Origin: Thermoprotei archaeon
Lineage (GTDB): Archaea; Thermoproteota; Thermoprotei; Thermofilales; B20-G17
DNA: 46,122 bases
Assembly: GCA_003650675.1 (NCBI GenBank)
Contig: QMRH01000010.1
Location: 1-46,122 of the forward strand
Reading direction: 5' to 3'
This document shows, one piece after another, positions 17,267-26,153 of the stretch (positions are counted from its first letter, which is position 1; each line of letters starts with the position of its first letter). Below the pieces are notes generated by a model. The model had not been told where the DNA came from and made no database searches. It saw nothing but the letters and a program-made list of their open reading frames with translations. Made by a program: the position numbers and the translations under genes.

Positions 17267-18154
17267 TTAAGGTTCTATTCCTTCAAGAACTGTGATTTCC
17301 TCGGTAGTAAGCATTTTCAGCTGTCCCAGAAAAACTCCGTCGAGTAGGAAAACTTCAGCCCTAAGTACTCCAGCTCCTATAGCGTTAAGAATAGGGCTTA
17401 TCGATTCTCCAATACTGTACTTGTTTACTGCTAGTCCTTTAAGAAAATGGTTAAAGGCTGGCATAACGACGAGTAGATGAAATCTTGGTGTAAATCCGAA
17501 GACGTCGGTAAAGACGTGTAGTATATCCGTTTCCGACCCGTATATAGGTTTTTTAAGGTGATATCTAAGGAATTTTTGCAGAACCATTTTTTTGTCGAGC
17601 GGTATATGCAACCATACTGGCTCCACTATTCTGAAACCCATTTCATCGGCTACCTCTATTGAAGGGTGAATGTGTCCCATGACCAGTAACTGTGCTTTGA
17701 AAAGTTCGGGGGAAGGCCATGCATGGCCATGGAATAATCCTATAATCCTCCCCGAGGATTCTCTAACCAATATTCCCCTAGATGAATGAAACTTTATGTT
17801 GTCTTCCTCTAAGGTTCCTATAAGTCCTCCGTCATGATTACCTATGATCACCTCTATTTGGGGATAGGTTTTCGATAGTTCCTCGAGAAATAGGGAAACT
17901 TCGTTTAACTCTTCCCTACCAATGCCTAGGATACCATGCTTTAGGTCTCCAAGTATGATTAGTTTATCGGCTTTTTCCCGTCTCCCTATGTCAGTTAGCT
18001 GTTTGGCAAGCCTTCTAGTCTGAAAGGGTAGCCTCAATCCCTTCTCCTTTAACTCTTGTTCAAAACCGATGTGAGTATCCGCAACAACCACTATGTTTTC
18101 ATTGTTCTCATCGACTATTTTCAGAGACCTGTTCCCAAATATGGGTGTCACCAT
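17267..18154 (-). CDS. Calcineurin-like metallophosphoesterase
   Basis: This is a 295-residue archaeal phosphoesterase of the family that often neighbours DNA repair or helicase genes. The dinuclear metal-binding motifs are in order: ADTHIG, GDLKHG, GNHDG, FHGHAWP and MGHIHP. The last 80 residues form an additional domain ending in FLGQLKMLTTEE. The substrate cannot be read from sequence. The stop lies 15 bases from the convergent tRNA-Pro gene. Confidence 0.88.
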   Translation of the reverse strand: MVTPIFGNRSLKIVDENNENIVVVADTHIGFEQELKEKGLRLPFQTRRLAKQLTDIGRREKADKLIILGDLKHGILGIGREELNEVSLFLEELSKTYPQIEVIIGNHDGGLIGTLEEDNIKFHSSRGILVRESSGRIIGLFHGHAWPSPELFKAQLLVMGHIHPSIEVADEMGFRIVEPVWLHIPLDKKMVLQKFLRYHLKKPIYGSETDILHVFTDVFGFTPRFHLLVVMPAFNHFLKGLAVNKYSIGESISPILNAIGAGVLRAEVFLLDGVFLGQLKMLTTEEITVLEGIEP

Positions 18155-18274
18155 GATCCGCTCTCCATCCCCCAGGCTCTCTTAACTATATTATCGTTGT
18201 ATAGCCATTGCCACAGATTATTATGGGCATAGGCAACATTTAAATAATGTTTCATTTACGTGAATTGAAGTATC

Positions 18275-18637
18275 TTGAATAAGAAAGGAATCCTTGAAGA
18301 TTTCCGTAAAAAGTATGGTAAAGATTTCGTTAAAGCCTATACTGCTGTAAAAAGGAAACGTGTAATGAAAGTAATTTATAAGGATGCTCAACAAGTCTTC
18401 TGGATCGTTTATTCACCGTATAGAAGAAGGTTTCATCTGGTGGTATCGGATCTATTCTGCACCTGCCGCGACTTCTATCTAAACGTAGTTTTAAGGAAAA
18501 AACGTGATTACTGCTACCATATTTTGGCCCGAAAACTAGCCGAAATGACCGGCATGTATGAAACTCGATATCTCGACGAGAAAACCCTTCAAAGGTTCAT
18601 CATAGAATTATACATTAACCTAAAATACATTGATTAA
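18275..18637 (+). CDS. Small SWIM zinc-finger protein
   Basis: The 120-residue protein carries CTC at residues about 63-65 and CYH at about 80-82. This gives the CxC...CxH spacing of a SWIM zinc finger, a domain found in DNA-binding and recombination-related proteins. The N-terminus is basic (KKYGKDFVKAYTAVKRKR). The start is TTG, and a TAAATAA box lies about 30 bases upstream. Archaea have stand-alone SWIM proteins linked to RadA paralogues, but no such partner is adjacent here. Confidence 0.75.
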   Translation: MNKKGILEDFRKKYGKDFVKAYTAVKRKRVMKVIYKDAQQVFWIVYSPYRRRFHLVVSDLFCTCRDFYLNVVLRKKRDYCYHILARKLAEMTGMYETRYLDEKTLQRFIIELYINLKYID

Positions 18638-18658
18638 AATAAATTAGTTTGCTTAATT

Positions 18659-19384
18659 TTAGCCCTCGTACTCGACGGCTACCTCAGATCTCGTTTCTAT
18701 TCGCTGGACCTTCCCGTCACGTAGATAAATAATCCTGTCACTTACGTCTATCATTTTTAGGTCGTGTGTAGCAGTAACTATTGTTACCCCCTTTTCCTTG
18801 TTTAACGTTCTAAGTAAATTGATTATCTCTAAACCTGTATGGAGGTCGAGGTTTGCTGTCGGCTCGTCTGCAAGTACTATAGCCGGGTCGTTTGCCAAGG
18901 CCCTAGCTATGGCTACACGCTGCTGCTGTCCACCGCTCAACTCGGTAGGCTTGTGACTCAGCCTATCGCCTAAACCGACCTTTTGTAACAGTTCGGTAGC
19001 CTTTTTAATCCTCTCTTCACGTGGGACGCCAGCGAAGATCATGGGTAGCATTACGTTTTCGAGGGCGGTAAGCACGGGGATTAGGTTAAAGGTTTGGAAA
19101 ATGTATCCTATTTTTCTACAGCGTAACCACGCAAGTTCATAAGCATCTAGTTTACTTATATCCACTTCATCAATGTAGACTTTGCCTCTCGTAGGTCTAT
19201 CTAAACCTCCGATCATGTTGAAGAGTGTTGTTTTACCCGATCCTGAAGGACCCATTATGGAAACATATTCGCCTCTACGGATTTTGACGTTCACTCCGTC
19301 GAGGGCTTTAACCACGAATTTACCCATATAATAATATTTAGCAAGATCCTCTGTTTCAACGGTATATTCATACCTCATTCCCAT
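18659..19384 (-). CDS. ABC transporter ATP-binding protein (MacB/LolD type)
   Basis: This 241-residue ATPase has Walker A GPSGSGKTT, the Q-loop in IGYIFQTFNLIP, signature LSGGQQQRVAIARAL, Walker B IVLADEPTANLD and the H-loop THD. FNLIPVLTALENVMLP is typical of the LolD/MacB/FtsE branch, which powers mechanotransmission or lipoprotein export rather than solute import. It lies 49 bases downstream of the permease gene on the same strand, which is its likely partner. Confidence 0.93.
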   Translation of the reverse strand: MGMRYEYTVETEDLAKYYYMGKFVVKALDGVNVKIRRGEYVSIMGPSGSGKTTLFNMIGGLDRPTRGKVYIDEVDISKLDAYELAWLRCRKIGYIFQTFNLIPVLTALENVMLPMIFAGVPREERIKKATELLQKVGLGDRLSHKPTELSGGQQQRVAIARALANDPAIVLADEPTANLDLHTGLEIINLLRTLNKEKGVTIVTATHDLKMIDVSDRIIYLRDGKVQRIETRSEVAVEYEG

Positions 19385-19433
19385 ACACCCAGGCTAACTG
19401 CTAACATTAGAGGATGAGAAGATATATAAATTA

Positions 19434-20081
19434 TTATACCTCGTAGCGTAGGGCTTCTGCTGGGTTAAGTTTAGCCGCATAGTATGCTGGATACAGTGAC
19501 GCCGCCATGGTGAGCACTACTGCTAGAACTACAGATAGTAGAAATAGGGTTACTGCTGCCGGTATAGTTAGAGATGCAAAGGTCCCAAGAGGAGATGTTA
19601 ATGCTCCTATCAAGTCCTCCGGCCTAAATTGAGTGTAACCATATACTACGCCAGCGATTAATCCTATGACATATCCCATTATGCCTCCAACGCTACCTAT
19701 TATCATTGATTCTAGGAGGAAGAACGTTAAGACATGTCTATCCAACGCCCCTAAACATTTCATTGTTCCGATCTCCTTGTAGCGTTCAGCGACAGCTATT
19801 AACATGCTGTTGGTTATACCTACACCGCTTACGAGGAGCGAGATGAATAAGAGCCAGTATTGGTATGCCTTTATAGTTTCAGGTGTACCTCTAGCTACCT
19901 GCTGGATCTGAGCCATGAGGAGGATAGAAACCATGAAAGCTATTCCTAGAACTATTGAGGCTGTGGTTATGGCTGCCCTCACGAAACGTTTCCTAATGTT
20001 TTCGAGACTTATCTTAAAAGCCTCTGAAAACGGCAGTTTTATTTCACCGATCTCCCAAGTTCCTATTTTTTCTTTACTCAT
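19434..20081 (-). CDS. FtsX/MacB-type ABC permease, short form
   Basis: The product has an N-terminal cytoplasmic segment, a first membrane helix (TTASIVLGIAFMVSILLM) and then three more helices. It ends with the FtsX-domain signature PAYYAAKLNPAEALRYEV. Members of this family usually have a large extracellular domain of about 200 residues between the first and second helices. Here only about 20 residues (QQVARGTPETIKAYQY) separate them. The open frame runs 26 codons further upstream across the TATA box, so I chose the ATG at 20081. Confidence 0.85.
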   Translation of the reverse strand: MSKEKIGTWEIGEIKLPFSEAFKISLENIRKRFVRAAITTASIVLGIAFMVSILLMAQIQQVARGTPETIKAYQYWLLFISLLVSGVGITNSMLIAVAERYKEIGTMKCLGALDRHVLTFFLLESMIIGSVGGIMGYVIGLIAGVVYGYTQFRPEDLIGALTSPLGTFASLTIPAAVTLFLLSVVLAVVLTMAASLYPAYYAAKLNPAEALRYEV

Positions 20082-20130
20082 GAAACTCGCCTTCGAACAA
20101 CTAATCTTCGGATATATTCTGCTAGTAAAC

Positions 20131-20141
20131 TTATATATTTT
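20131..20141 (-). promoter_or_regulatory. TATA box of the ABC transporter operon
   Basis: The minus strand reads AAAATATATAAG. It lies about 50 bases upstream of the ATG at 20081 and would exclude the more upstream start. Confidence 0.5.
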
Positions 20142-20185
20142 TCCAGAATAAGACTTCACCGAACATTTCTAAAAGGCTATTAAAA

Positions 20186-20258
20186 TGGACCGGGGGGGAC
20201 TCGAACCCCCGACCTCCCGCATGCCAAGCGGGCGCTCTCCCACCTGAGCTACCGGCCC
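20186..20258 (-). tRNA. tRNA-Ala (GGC)
   Basis: The acceptor GGGCCGG pairs with CCGGTCC, giving the G3:U70 pair that identifies alanine tRNA, with discriminator A. The anticodon stem CCCGC/GCGGG encloses TTGGCAT with anticodon GGC. There is no intron. Confidence 0.96.
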
Positions 20259-20340
20259 CTCGAATAAACTGTTGATGAAAGGGGATTTATATATTCTCCT
20301 ACTCCGTACGAGACCGCAAACTTTCATCCGACAGATAACG

Positions 20341-20529
20341 TTATTTTATTCTTATTCTGTTAACCTTCTTGTTCTGCCACGAGTATCTTCTAATCCTCCT
20401 GGATCTACCGAATCCGCAGGCGGCACAATAGTGTTTTCTAACGTTGTATGCGTGTCTACCACATCTTCTACATCTAATATGTGTTTTTCCACGACTTCTT
20501 TTACCCATTGAAGTGGTACCCTTAACCAT
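20341..20529 (-). CDS. rpl37e: Ribosomal protein L37e
   Basis: This 62-residue zinc-binding protein of the large subunit has the family start [20 protein letters not shown] and paired CRRC and CAAC motifs separated by [12 protein letters not shown] basic tail follows. It is 14 bases downstream of the Sm-like gene, an arrangement seen widely in archaea. Confidence 0.97.
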   Translation of the reverse strand: MVKGTTSMGKRSRGKTHIRCRRCGRHAYNVRKHYCAACGFGRSRRIRRYSWQNKKVNRIRIK

Positions 20530-20543
20530 CGTTTACACCCCGT

Positions 20544-20768
20544 TTATCCCGTTGGACTCACTAATATAACATTGTCTCCGCGGACGATTATTGTTCCGAG
20601 CCTTCTACTTCTATTGTTTTTTATTTCCTCTGCTTCATCGAGCACCAGGTTTAAATGTTGATCGAAGCTTCGTAAAATCCCCCTAACCTCCCTTCCACCT
20701 TTCAACTTGACTAAGACAGTGGTTCCTAAAGACTTCAATAATATTTGGGCAGTTGTAGGTCCCGGCAT
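20544..20768 (-). CDS. lsm: Sm-like archaeal protein (SmAP)
   Basis: The 74-residue Sm fold forms ring-shaped oligomers that bind U-rich RNA. Sm motif 1 is visible in [19 protein letters not shown] and [12 protein letters not shown], and Sm motif 2 in [16 protein letters not shown]. It is the first gene of the lsm-rpl37e pair. Confidence 0.97.
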   Translation of the reverse strand: MPGPTTAQILLKSLGTTVLVKLKGGREVRGILRSFDQHLNLVLDEAEEIKNNRSRRLGTIIVRGDNVILVSPTG

Positions 20769-20950
20769 TTTTCCACCGTATTCTTGCTCTGCGCTGGTTA
20801 AAATCCTAAAGCCTATTATAAAATTTCTGTCTACTTTAACGATATAAGTATTTAAAGCGAGCCCTCGAACAAGCCTAGAGAAATCCTGTTGAGATGCACC
20901 TAAAAATATAAGTAGCTGTCCCTACGCCTACTTAATTTGAGGGATATTAT

Positions 20951-21463
20951 ATTACGAAGACATATGAGGTTTATTCAAGGTACTTCCTGAGTTCCAAGGA
21001 TAAGAAAGTAGTGTTGACGGTGCTGAAAAAATTTCTAGCGACCGATATTCCCACACCTAAACGGGTTGAAATACTGAAGACGAGGCAGGGTATAGATGTA
21101 TTCTTGGTAGAGGAAAAGGGATTACTATGGCGTATGGACGATCAAATTTACCCTACACTTCTAGTCCCCTTACTCTACGAAAACAGGATGCCACGAATAT
21201 TTGTCGATGAGGGTGCTGTACCGCATATTCTTAATGGAGCAGACGTAATGCGCCCGGGAATAGTTGACATGGTAAATGATTTTGAAGAGGGGGATGTAGT
21301 ATGCATCTACGAAGAAAAATACAGGAAACCGATCGCAGTAGGCATAGCACTGTTTTCGTCGGATAATATGAGAAAGATGTCTAGAGGTAAAGTAGTGAAA
21401 AACATCCATCATCTCAAAGATAAACTATGGAATTTTATCCTACAATATTCACGGCTAAAGTAA
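20951..21463 (+). CDS. PUA-domain RNA-binding protein (MCT-1/Tma20-like)
   Basis: The C-terminal PUA domain is clear: RIFVDEGAVPHILNGADVMRPGI, then EEGDVVCIYEEKYRKPIAVGIAL. Such proteins bind structured RNA or the ribosome. The first GTG is at 21011, but coding sense runs further upstream in frame (EVYSRYFLSSKDKK, as in relatives that start with a similar RYFLS segment) until a stop at 20933. No ATG, GTG or TTG lies in that stretch. An ATT at 20951 is preceded six bases earlier by GAGGGA, and a TATA-like AAAATATAAG is at 20903-20912. I therefore place the start there with reserve. Confidence 0.75.
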   Translation: MTKTYEVYSRYFLSSKDKKVVLTVLKKFLATDIPTPKRVEILKTRQGIDVFLVEEKGLLWRMDDQIYPTLLVPLLYENRMPRIFVDEGAVPHILNGADVMRPGIVDMVNDFEEGDVVCIYEEKYRKPIAVGIALFSSDNMRKMSRGKVVKNIHHLKDKLWNFILQYSRLK

Positions 21464-21471
21464 ATTATGTT

Positions 21472-23394
21472 TTAAAGCCTAGCAGCTAAAGCCTCCGTGT
21501 TATTTAACTCTACTACACGTATGTTCAGTTTCTTTGTAATTAGGGTAGCTAGTTCGCTTATCTTCCTTTTCTCACCATGACAAAGAACTATCCTTTGCGG
21601 TCTTGGAGTAATTCTCTCAGCATATCTCAATAACTGCCGTCTGTCGCTGTGCCCGGAGAATCCTTCGATACGATGTACTTCCATCTTCATTTTAATTATT
21701 TCGACTCGCCCGTTAGGTGATGTGAATGGTATTTCACGTAGCCCCTGAAGTATCCTTCTACCGAGAGTCCCTTCAACCTGGTAGCTAACAAATATAATAC
21801 TGTTACGTTCATCTGGGGCAAGTAAGCGAAGATAATCCATGACGGGGCCTCCTGTAAGCATGCCGGATGTAGCTAATATAACCGCGGAATCTAATTCAGC
21901 TATCTCCATACGCTTATTTTGTCCCTTAACCACCTCTATGAAATCTGCCACAAAGGGATTCTCCTCATAGTATATTTGATTCCTAACAGTGTGCGAGAGA
22001 TATTCGGGAAAAGCTGTATGTATGGCCGTTGCTTCACTGATCATTCCTTCCACAAATATCGGTATCTCCGGCAGTAAGCCTCGTCTAATAGCATCCACTA
22101 AGACGAGTAAAATCTCTTGGGCTCTACCCACTGCAAGAACTGGTATAAGAACTTTCCCGCCCCTTGCAATAGTTTTTTTAACCACCTCTAAAAACATCTT
22201 CTCGGTCTCCTCTCTCGGAGGCATTACGTCTTCTCTTCCACCATAGGTACTCTCCATTATTAGGACTTCAACTCGGGGAAACTTGTATGTAGCTGGGTCG
22301 AGAAGCCTTGTTCTACCGAACTTAAAGTCTCCGGTGTAGACAACATTGCAAAGCCCATTACCTATATGTAGATGAACCATAGATGAACCTATCACGTGCC
22401 CGGCGTTATGTAGGGTTAAACGTATATCTGGAGCAATGTCAGTAACTTCATCGTATTTCAGAGTTATTGTTCTTACGAGAGCCTCTACTATATCTTTTTT
22501 GGAGAAAGGTAGTGGTTTACCCTCCTTTTTATTGACTTCAATGTAGTCTTCAAGCAGTAATTTCATTAAGTAGGCTGTCGGCTCGGTCGTGTATATGGGG
22601 CCCCTGTAGCCATACTTGTAGAGAAAAGGTACGAAACCGAGGTGATCTAAGTGGGCATGCGTTAATACTACAGCATTAAGGTTTTCTAGATCTAAATCTA
22701 ATATGTCGAGGAAAGGATACTCGTCAGCCACGTTTGAAGGTTTTATCCCGGCATCTAGGAGGACGTTACTCTCCGATGTCTGCACTAGAATTGTACTTCT
22801 TCCAACTTCACCGAACCCTCCGAGCGCAACTATTCTGACTCTACCCTGCTTAAATATCGGAGACCTATGTATACTTAAGCCGGTTTCACGGAGGAACCTT
22901 TTTCTCTCTACTGTACGGCTTCGATAAATTTGCCTAACCTCAGATACTGTACGGGATACTAGAGGAGGAGACCTTAGCACTCTGACCTTCCAGTGCGTCC
23001 GGAGGAAAATCATGTTAAGAAGGCTACCGTCCTTACCTATCACGTAGCCGGGTTGTTTAGCCTCTATTTCTACTTCTCCTTTCTCCCTATCAAAATATAT
23101 ATTAGTTACACCGGCTTCGGGCGGAACAAGTTCTTCTATGATCCGTTTCGCCTCTTCCTCGCTTTTACGTGCCTCGGGATCCGTCCTTATTACAATCCTC
23201 TTCTTGATGGTTTTAACTATTCTTTTTATCGCTCCACTTCCATCTTCTGTGAACAGGACTTCCGGTCTTGTTGTATAGATTACTATAAGAGGGCCCTCAA
23301 ACTCTATTTTGGTGATTCTAGCCTCCAAGGGTATGTTCTCAAATATTGATTGCCTAATTTTCTCTATCGTCTTATCCATGATCATTCTAATCAC
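21472..23394 (-). CDS. aCPSF1/FttA ribonuclease and transcription termination factor
   Basis: The archaeal CPSF73 homologue cleaves nascent RNA and terminates transcription. The 640-residue protein has two N-terminal KH-type RNA-binding domains (to about residue 170; GYVIGKDGS is the KH loop), then a metallo-beta-lactamase core with THAHLDHLG. It also has a beta-CASP domain, a late GHSDR motif and CHGE. The GTG start follows GAGGGT at normal spacing. It is convergent with the PUA gene. Confidence 0.95.
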   Translation of the reverse strand: MIRMIMDKTIEKIRQSIFENIPLEARITKIEFEGPLIVIYTTRPEVLFTEDGSGAIKRIVKTIKKRIVIRTDPEARKSEEEAKRIIEELVPPEAGVTNIYFDREKGEVEIEAKQPGYVIGKDGSLLNMIFLRTHWKVRVLRSPPLVSRTVSEVRQIYRSRTVERKRFLRETGLSIHRSPIFKQGRVRIVALGGFGEVGRSTILVQTSESNVLLDAGIKPSNVADEYPFLDILDLDLENLNAVVLTHAHLDHLGFVPFLYKYGYRGPIYTTEPTAYLMKLLLEDYIEVNKKEGKPLPFSKKDIVEALVRTITLKYDEVTDIAPDIRLTLHNAGHVIGSSMVHLHIGNGLCNVVYTGDFKFGRTRLLDPATYKFPRVEVLIMESTYGGREDVMPPREETEKMFLEVVKKTIARGGKVLIPVLAVGRAQEILLVLVDAIRRGLLPEIPIFVEGMISEATAIHTAFPEYLSHTVRNQIYYEENPFVADFIEVVKGQNKRMEIAELDSAVILATSGMLTGGPVMDYLRLLAPDERNSIIFVSYQVEGTLGRRILQGLREIPFTSPNGRVEIIKMKMEVHRIEGFSGHSDRRQLLRYAERITPRPQRIVLCHGEKRKISELATLITKKLNIRVVELNNTEALAARL

Positions 23395-23448
23395 TAGTTA
23401 CCCTCTTTTGGAAAAAGACGCAGTTAAGCACCCAGAATAAACAGAATC

Positions 23449-24096
23449 TCATTTCACAGTCTTACTTAAATACTTTTTTATCTCCTCGTCAGAGAGCATT
23501 CTAGACTCCTCACGTGTTATAATTACTGAATCTATCCCCTCGCCACTGCCAGGATCGATTCTCATTGCCGCCTCAACAGCCTTTAACGCAAGCGGTAGCG
23601 TCTCCTTAACGCTCATCTCCGGTCTAAAACCTGAATCCAGAATAGCTAACGCCAAGTGGGTGCCAGAGCCCGTGGCTATATATTTCTCCTTTGTTATCGA
23701 CCCAAACCAGTCGACTGCATATAATGCTGGACCCGTATCATCCACTCCTCCTATTATTAGTTGAACAATGTAGATGAAGGGTCTTGCCTCGAAGAGCAAA
23801 GTAGATGCTAGCGATGCTAGCGATGCAATCCTAATGTTTCTACTTTTTTCAAGCCTATAGAGGGAGGCTTCTGCCTTAAGGTTATCGACTATTCTTTGGG
23901 CATCAGAAACCGCGCCAGCGATAGTTACTGCCACATGTTTATCAATGAAATGGATTTTTTTACCCCTTCTATGGGCAATATAATATCCACTTGTAACTCG
24001 TCTGTCCGTAGCCAAAACTATTCCATCGCTACACTGTACGCCCACTGTCGTCGTACCTGTCTTCAGTAACTTGAGTTCCCGTGGATTAATTGACAT
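23449..24096 (-). CDS. psmB: Proteasome beta subunit, catalytic type
   Basis: This 20S core subunit has a short propeptide ending KTG, directly followed by the catalytic threonine in TTTVGVQCSDG. The active-site aspartate (ATDRRVT) and lysine (RRGKKIHFI) are present, as are GSGTHLA and the SGEGIDSVII ending. I chose the ATG giving MSINPRELK because GGTGGT lies seven bases upstream. A second beta subunit at 41833 lacks the catalytic threonine, so this one probably supplies the activity. Confidence 0.95.
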   Translation of the reverse strand: MSINPRELKLLKTGTTTVGVQCSDGIVLATDRRVTSGYYIAHRRGKKIHFIDKHVAVTIAGAVSDAQRIVDNLKAEASLYRLEKSRNIRIASLASLASTLLFEARPFIYIVQLIIGGVDDTGPALYAVDWFGSITKEKYIATGSGTHLALAILDSGFRPEMSVKETLPLALKAVEAAMRIDPGSGEGIDSVIITREESRMLSDEEIKKYLSKTVK

Positions 24097-24177
24097 CACA
24101 AAGACCACCAACTATTGATTTTTACTCTTCCAAGCTTATAAATATCTATCTTACTGAGAAGAATATCACTAATATAC

Positions 24178-24693
24178 TTGGAGCCTAAACCGTATCTAGT
24201 TAATAGCACGGTGAGAGACGTGCCTTCAAGGAAGAAATTGCAAAGTGAAGGCAGGAAAAAACTACAAGTTACACTGGTGACAGAAGACCTCGCGAAAATA
24301 GGTGCAACGTTCATCATTAAAAAGAAACCCTATTGTAGTAAATGCTACCTTAAGAAAATTTGTGTCGATGGTTTACGTGAGGGAATAAAATATAGAGTCT
24401 CCTCCATACGTAGTAAAACCCACCGTTGCCCATTTACCGGGTCGATTATGCGGGTCGTAGAGGTAACCTATGCTCCAATTCAGGCTCTTTTACCTGCTTC
24501 TAAGGCAATGCCCGGTGCAGTAATTACCTTCGCTCCACCCTCCTGCAACATTAAATGCCCTCTTAAACAGCTATGCATCCCAGAGGGGTTAAGGAAGGGA
24601 GATAAAGTAGTAATTACGGGTATTATAAGTAAAGGTTTTAAATGTGATAATGGTTTAGAGCTTACCCTTGTTTCTCTTTTGCCTCAGTTTTAG
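24178..24693 (+). CDS. UPF0179 family protein
   Basis: This is a cysteine-rich archaeal protein of unknown function. The fold starts at VTLVTEDLAKIGATFI, followed by CSKCYLKKIC, RSKTHRCPF and CNIKCPLKQLC. These give two sets of cysteines that could hold metal or an iron-sulfur cluster. The reading frame starts with TTG, with TTATAAATATCT about 35 bases upstream; GTG or TTG codons 14-20 codons later are alternatives. Its last 32 bases overlap the convergent FKBP gene. Confidence 0.82.
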   Translation: MEPKPYLVNSTVRDVPSRKKLQSEGRKKLQVTLVTEDLAKIGATFIIKKKPYCSKCYLKKICVDGLREGIKYRVSSIRSKTHRCPFTGSIMRVVEVTYAPIQALLPASKAMPGAVITFAPPSCNIKCPLKQLCIPEGLRKGDKVVITGIISKGFKCDNGLELTLVSLLPQF

Positions 24694-25492
24694 CGGCCTC
24701 TGTTTTAGCTTCAGGCTTCCTTTCCTTCAACTTCAGTTTCACCGAAAATACCACAGATTCATATTCTTCAGGTAACAGATTTCTAATATCCAGCGCTATC
24801 CCCCTCAAAATTATCCCTAGCCTCTCCACCACCAGGATACTATCTGGTAGCTTAATGTACACAGTTTTATTTCTCTCCGTAATCTCGATGTCTTTAGGCT
24901 CTATTCCACGCAGTCTTCGTCCAATTATAGCCCTAATTTTCTCCTTATTCGAAGCGAGTATTTTCACGATTTTAACGCGGTATCTTAAGGTTTTTCCAGC
25001 AAGTGGGTGGTTGAAGTCTAATTGTACTCTTCCACCACCAACGCTCCTTACAATTGCTATGTTACCATTCACTTCAACCCGCATGCCTACTCGTGGTATA
25101 ACTCCTCTTCGACTTAACTCGATTGCAGGTATAACCCTAATTTTACCTGGATCCCTTGGACCGAAAGCCTTTTCTGGAGGAAGAACTATTTCCTTTTCCT
25201 CACCAACCTTTACCCCGACGAGCTGTTTTTCGACTTCTTTAAGCAGGAACCCCTTTCCCACGACCACGAGGGCTGGTTCATAAGGCTCATTCTCATTATA
25301 TATTTTGTTTTCTCTTGCTATTTCCTCGATGGTCGTGTCTATTACTTTTCCTTCAGCTGGTAAATCGACAGTATAGTCTACAAGTATGAAGTCGCCCTCT
25401 TTGATTTGTACGGGTTCATGAGTCTGGTCAGCGGAGGTACTTTTCTTCACTCCTCCGTGCAGGTCAGTCTCTTCATCCCGGATCATATTCAT
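24662..25492 (-). CDS. FKBP-type peptidyl-prolyl isomerase, long archaeal form
   Basis: This SlyD-like proline isomerase and chaperone has FILVDYTVDL, the inserted flap region with EPALVVVGKGFLLKEVE, and FGPRDPGKIRVIP. LDFNHPLAGKTLRYRVKI marks the return to the FKBP core. About 95 extra C-terminal residues form a second domain seen in long archaeal FKBPs and end in a Lys/Glu/Ala tail. The first 30 residues are hydrophilic and probably disordered. It lies just downstream of S17e on the same strand. Confidence 0.93.
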   Translation of the reverse strand: MNMIRDEETDLHGGVKKSTSADQTHEPVQIKEGDFILVDYTVDLPAEGKVIDTTIEEIARENKIYNENEPYEPALVVVGKGFLLKEVEKQLVGVKVGEEKEIVLPPEKAFGPRDPGKIRVIPAIELSRRGVIPRVGMRVEVNGNIAIVRSVGGGRVQLDFNHPLAGKTLRYRVKIVKILASNKEKIRAIIGRRLRGIEPKDIEITERNKTVYIKLPDSILVVERLGIILRGIALDIRNLLPEEYESVVFSVKLKLKERKPEAKTEAAKTEAKEKQG

Positions 25493-25500
25493 GCACCCCC

Positions 25501-25728
25501 TTAAGTGCTTACGGTTTCAGTTTCTTCCCTATGTTTTATTTTAACTAAGCGCGTTATATAACCTGCTATCCTATTACGAACCCTCTTGGAGTCGACTATT
25601 GTGAGTTCGGTTACAACTTTCTTGTTGTGCTCAAAGTCATCTGTAAATTTATCTGGATATAGTTGCAACAGTTTCCTGGCTGTGCGTTTTATATAGGCTG
25701 GACGGACTTTACCCAAGCTGAGCCCCAT
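25501..25728 (-). CDS. rps17e: Ribosomal protein S17e
   Basis: This small-subunit protein carries the signature [23 protein letters not shown], close to the family consensus, and is 75 residues long. Family members normally begin MGKVR. An in-frame TTG at 25716 would give exactly that, so the ATG used here may be four codons too early. Confidence 0.95.
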   Translation of the reverse strand: MGLSLGKVRPAYIKRTARKLLQLYPDKFTDDFEHNKKVVTELTIVDSKRVRNRIAGYITRLVKIKHREETETVST

Positions 25729-25817
25729 GCTTATGGTTTAACAAGGATTTTAAGTTTTTTGCCTCTATAGAATAATATTAAATTACATTGAATTAAAGTG
25801 GAAGGAGGATTTCTAGT

Positions 25818-26096
25818 ATGAAGGAAGATAAGGGCATACCGTTAAGCGTTATGGAGAGATTCTTTCGTAGAGTTGGGGCGGAGAGGGTTAGCAGAGAAGC
25901 TTTAATAGAGCTTAAGAAGGTGCTGGAAAAAATAGCCCTAGAATTAGCGAAGGAGAGCGTTGAATTGGCAAAGTTTTCAAAAAGAAGAACAGTTAAGGGA
26001 GATGATGTAAGATTTTCATCTAAAAGGGTATTTAGATTGCTCTATCTTAGTACAGTAGGCGAAGAAGAACGGGCTTCTGAGGGGGAGTACTCCTAG
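25818..26096 (+). CDS. Archaeal histone
   Basis: The histone fold is clear: GIPLSVMERFFRRVGAERVS, helix 2 ALIELKKVLEKIALELAKES, and the DNA-contacting RRTVKGDDVRFSSKRV. These proteins wrap DNA as dimers or longer fibres. At 92 residues it is longer than the usual 65-70, because of a short N-terminal extension and a roughly 20-residue acidic tail after the third helix. A strong GGAGG lies nine bases before the ATG. It is the first gene of a rightward run into a thermosome gene. Confidence 0.93.
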   Translation: MKEDKGIPLSVMERFFRRVGAERVSREALIELKKVLEKIALELAKESVELAKFSKRRTVKGDDVRFSSKRVFRLLYLSTVGEEERASEGEYS

Positions 26097-26097
26097 G

Positions 26098-26110
26098 AAA
26101 AATTTAAATA
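26098..26110 (+). promoter_or_regulatory. TATA box of the second thermosome gene
   Basis: AAAAATTTAAATA lies about 45 bases upstream of the ATG at 26154, right after the histone stop. The chaperonin can therefore be transcribed independently. Confidence 0.45.
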
Positions 26111-26153
26111 GAAGCGTAAAGTATCCCTGTTTGAGCCGCATAATTTTGGGGTG

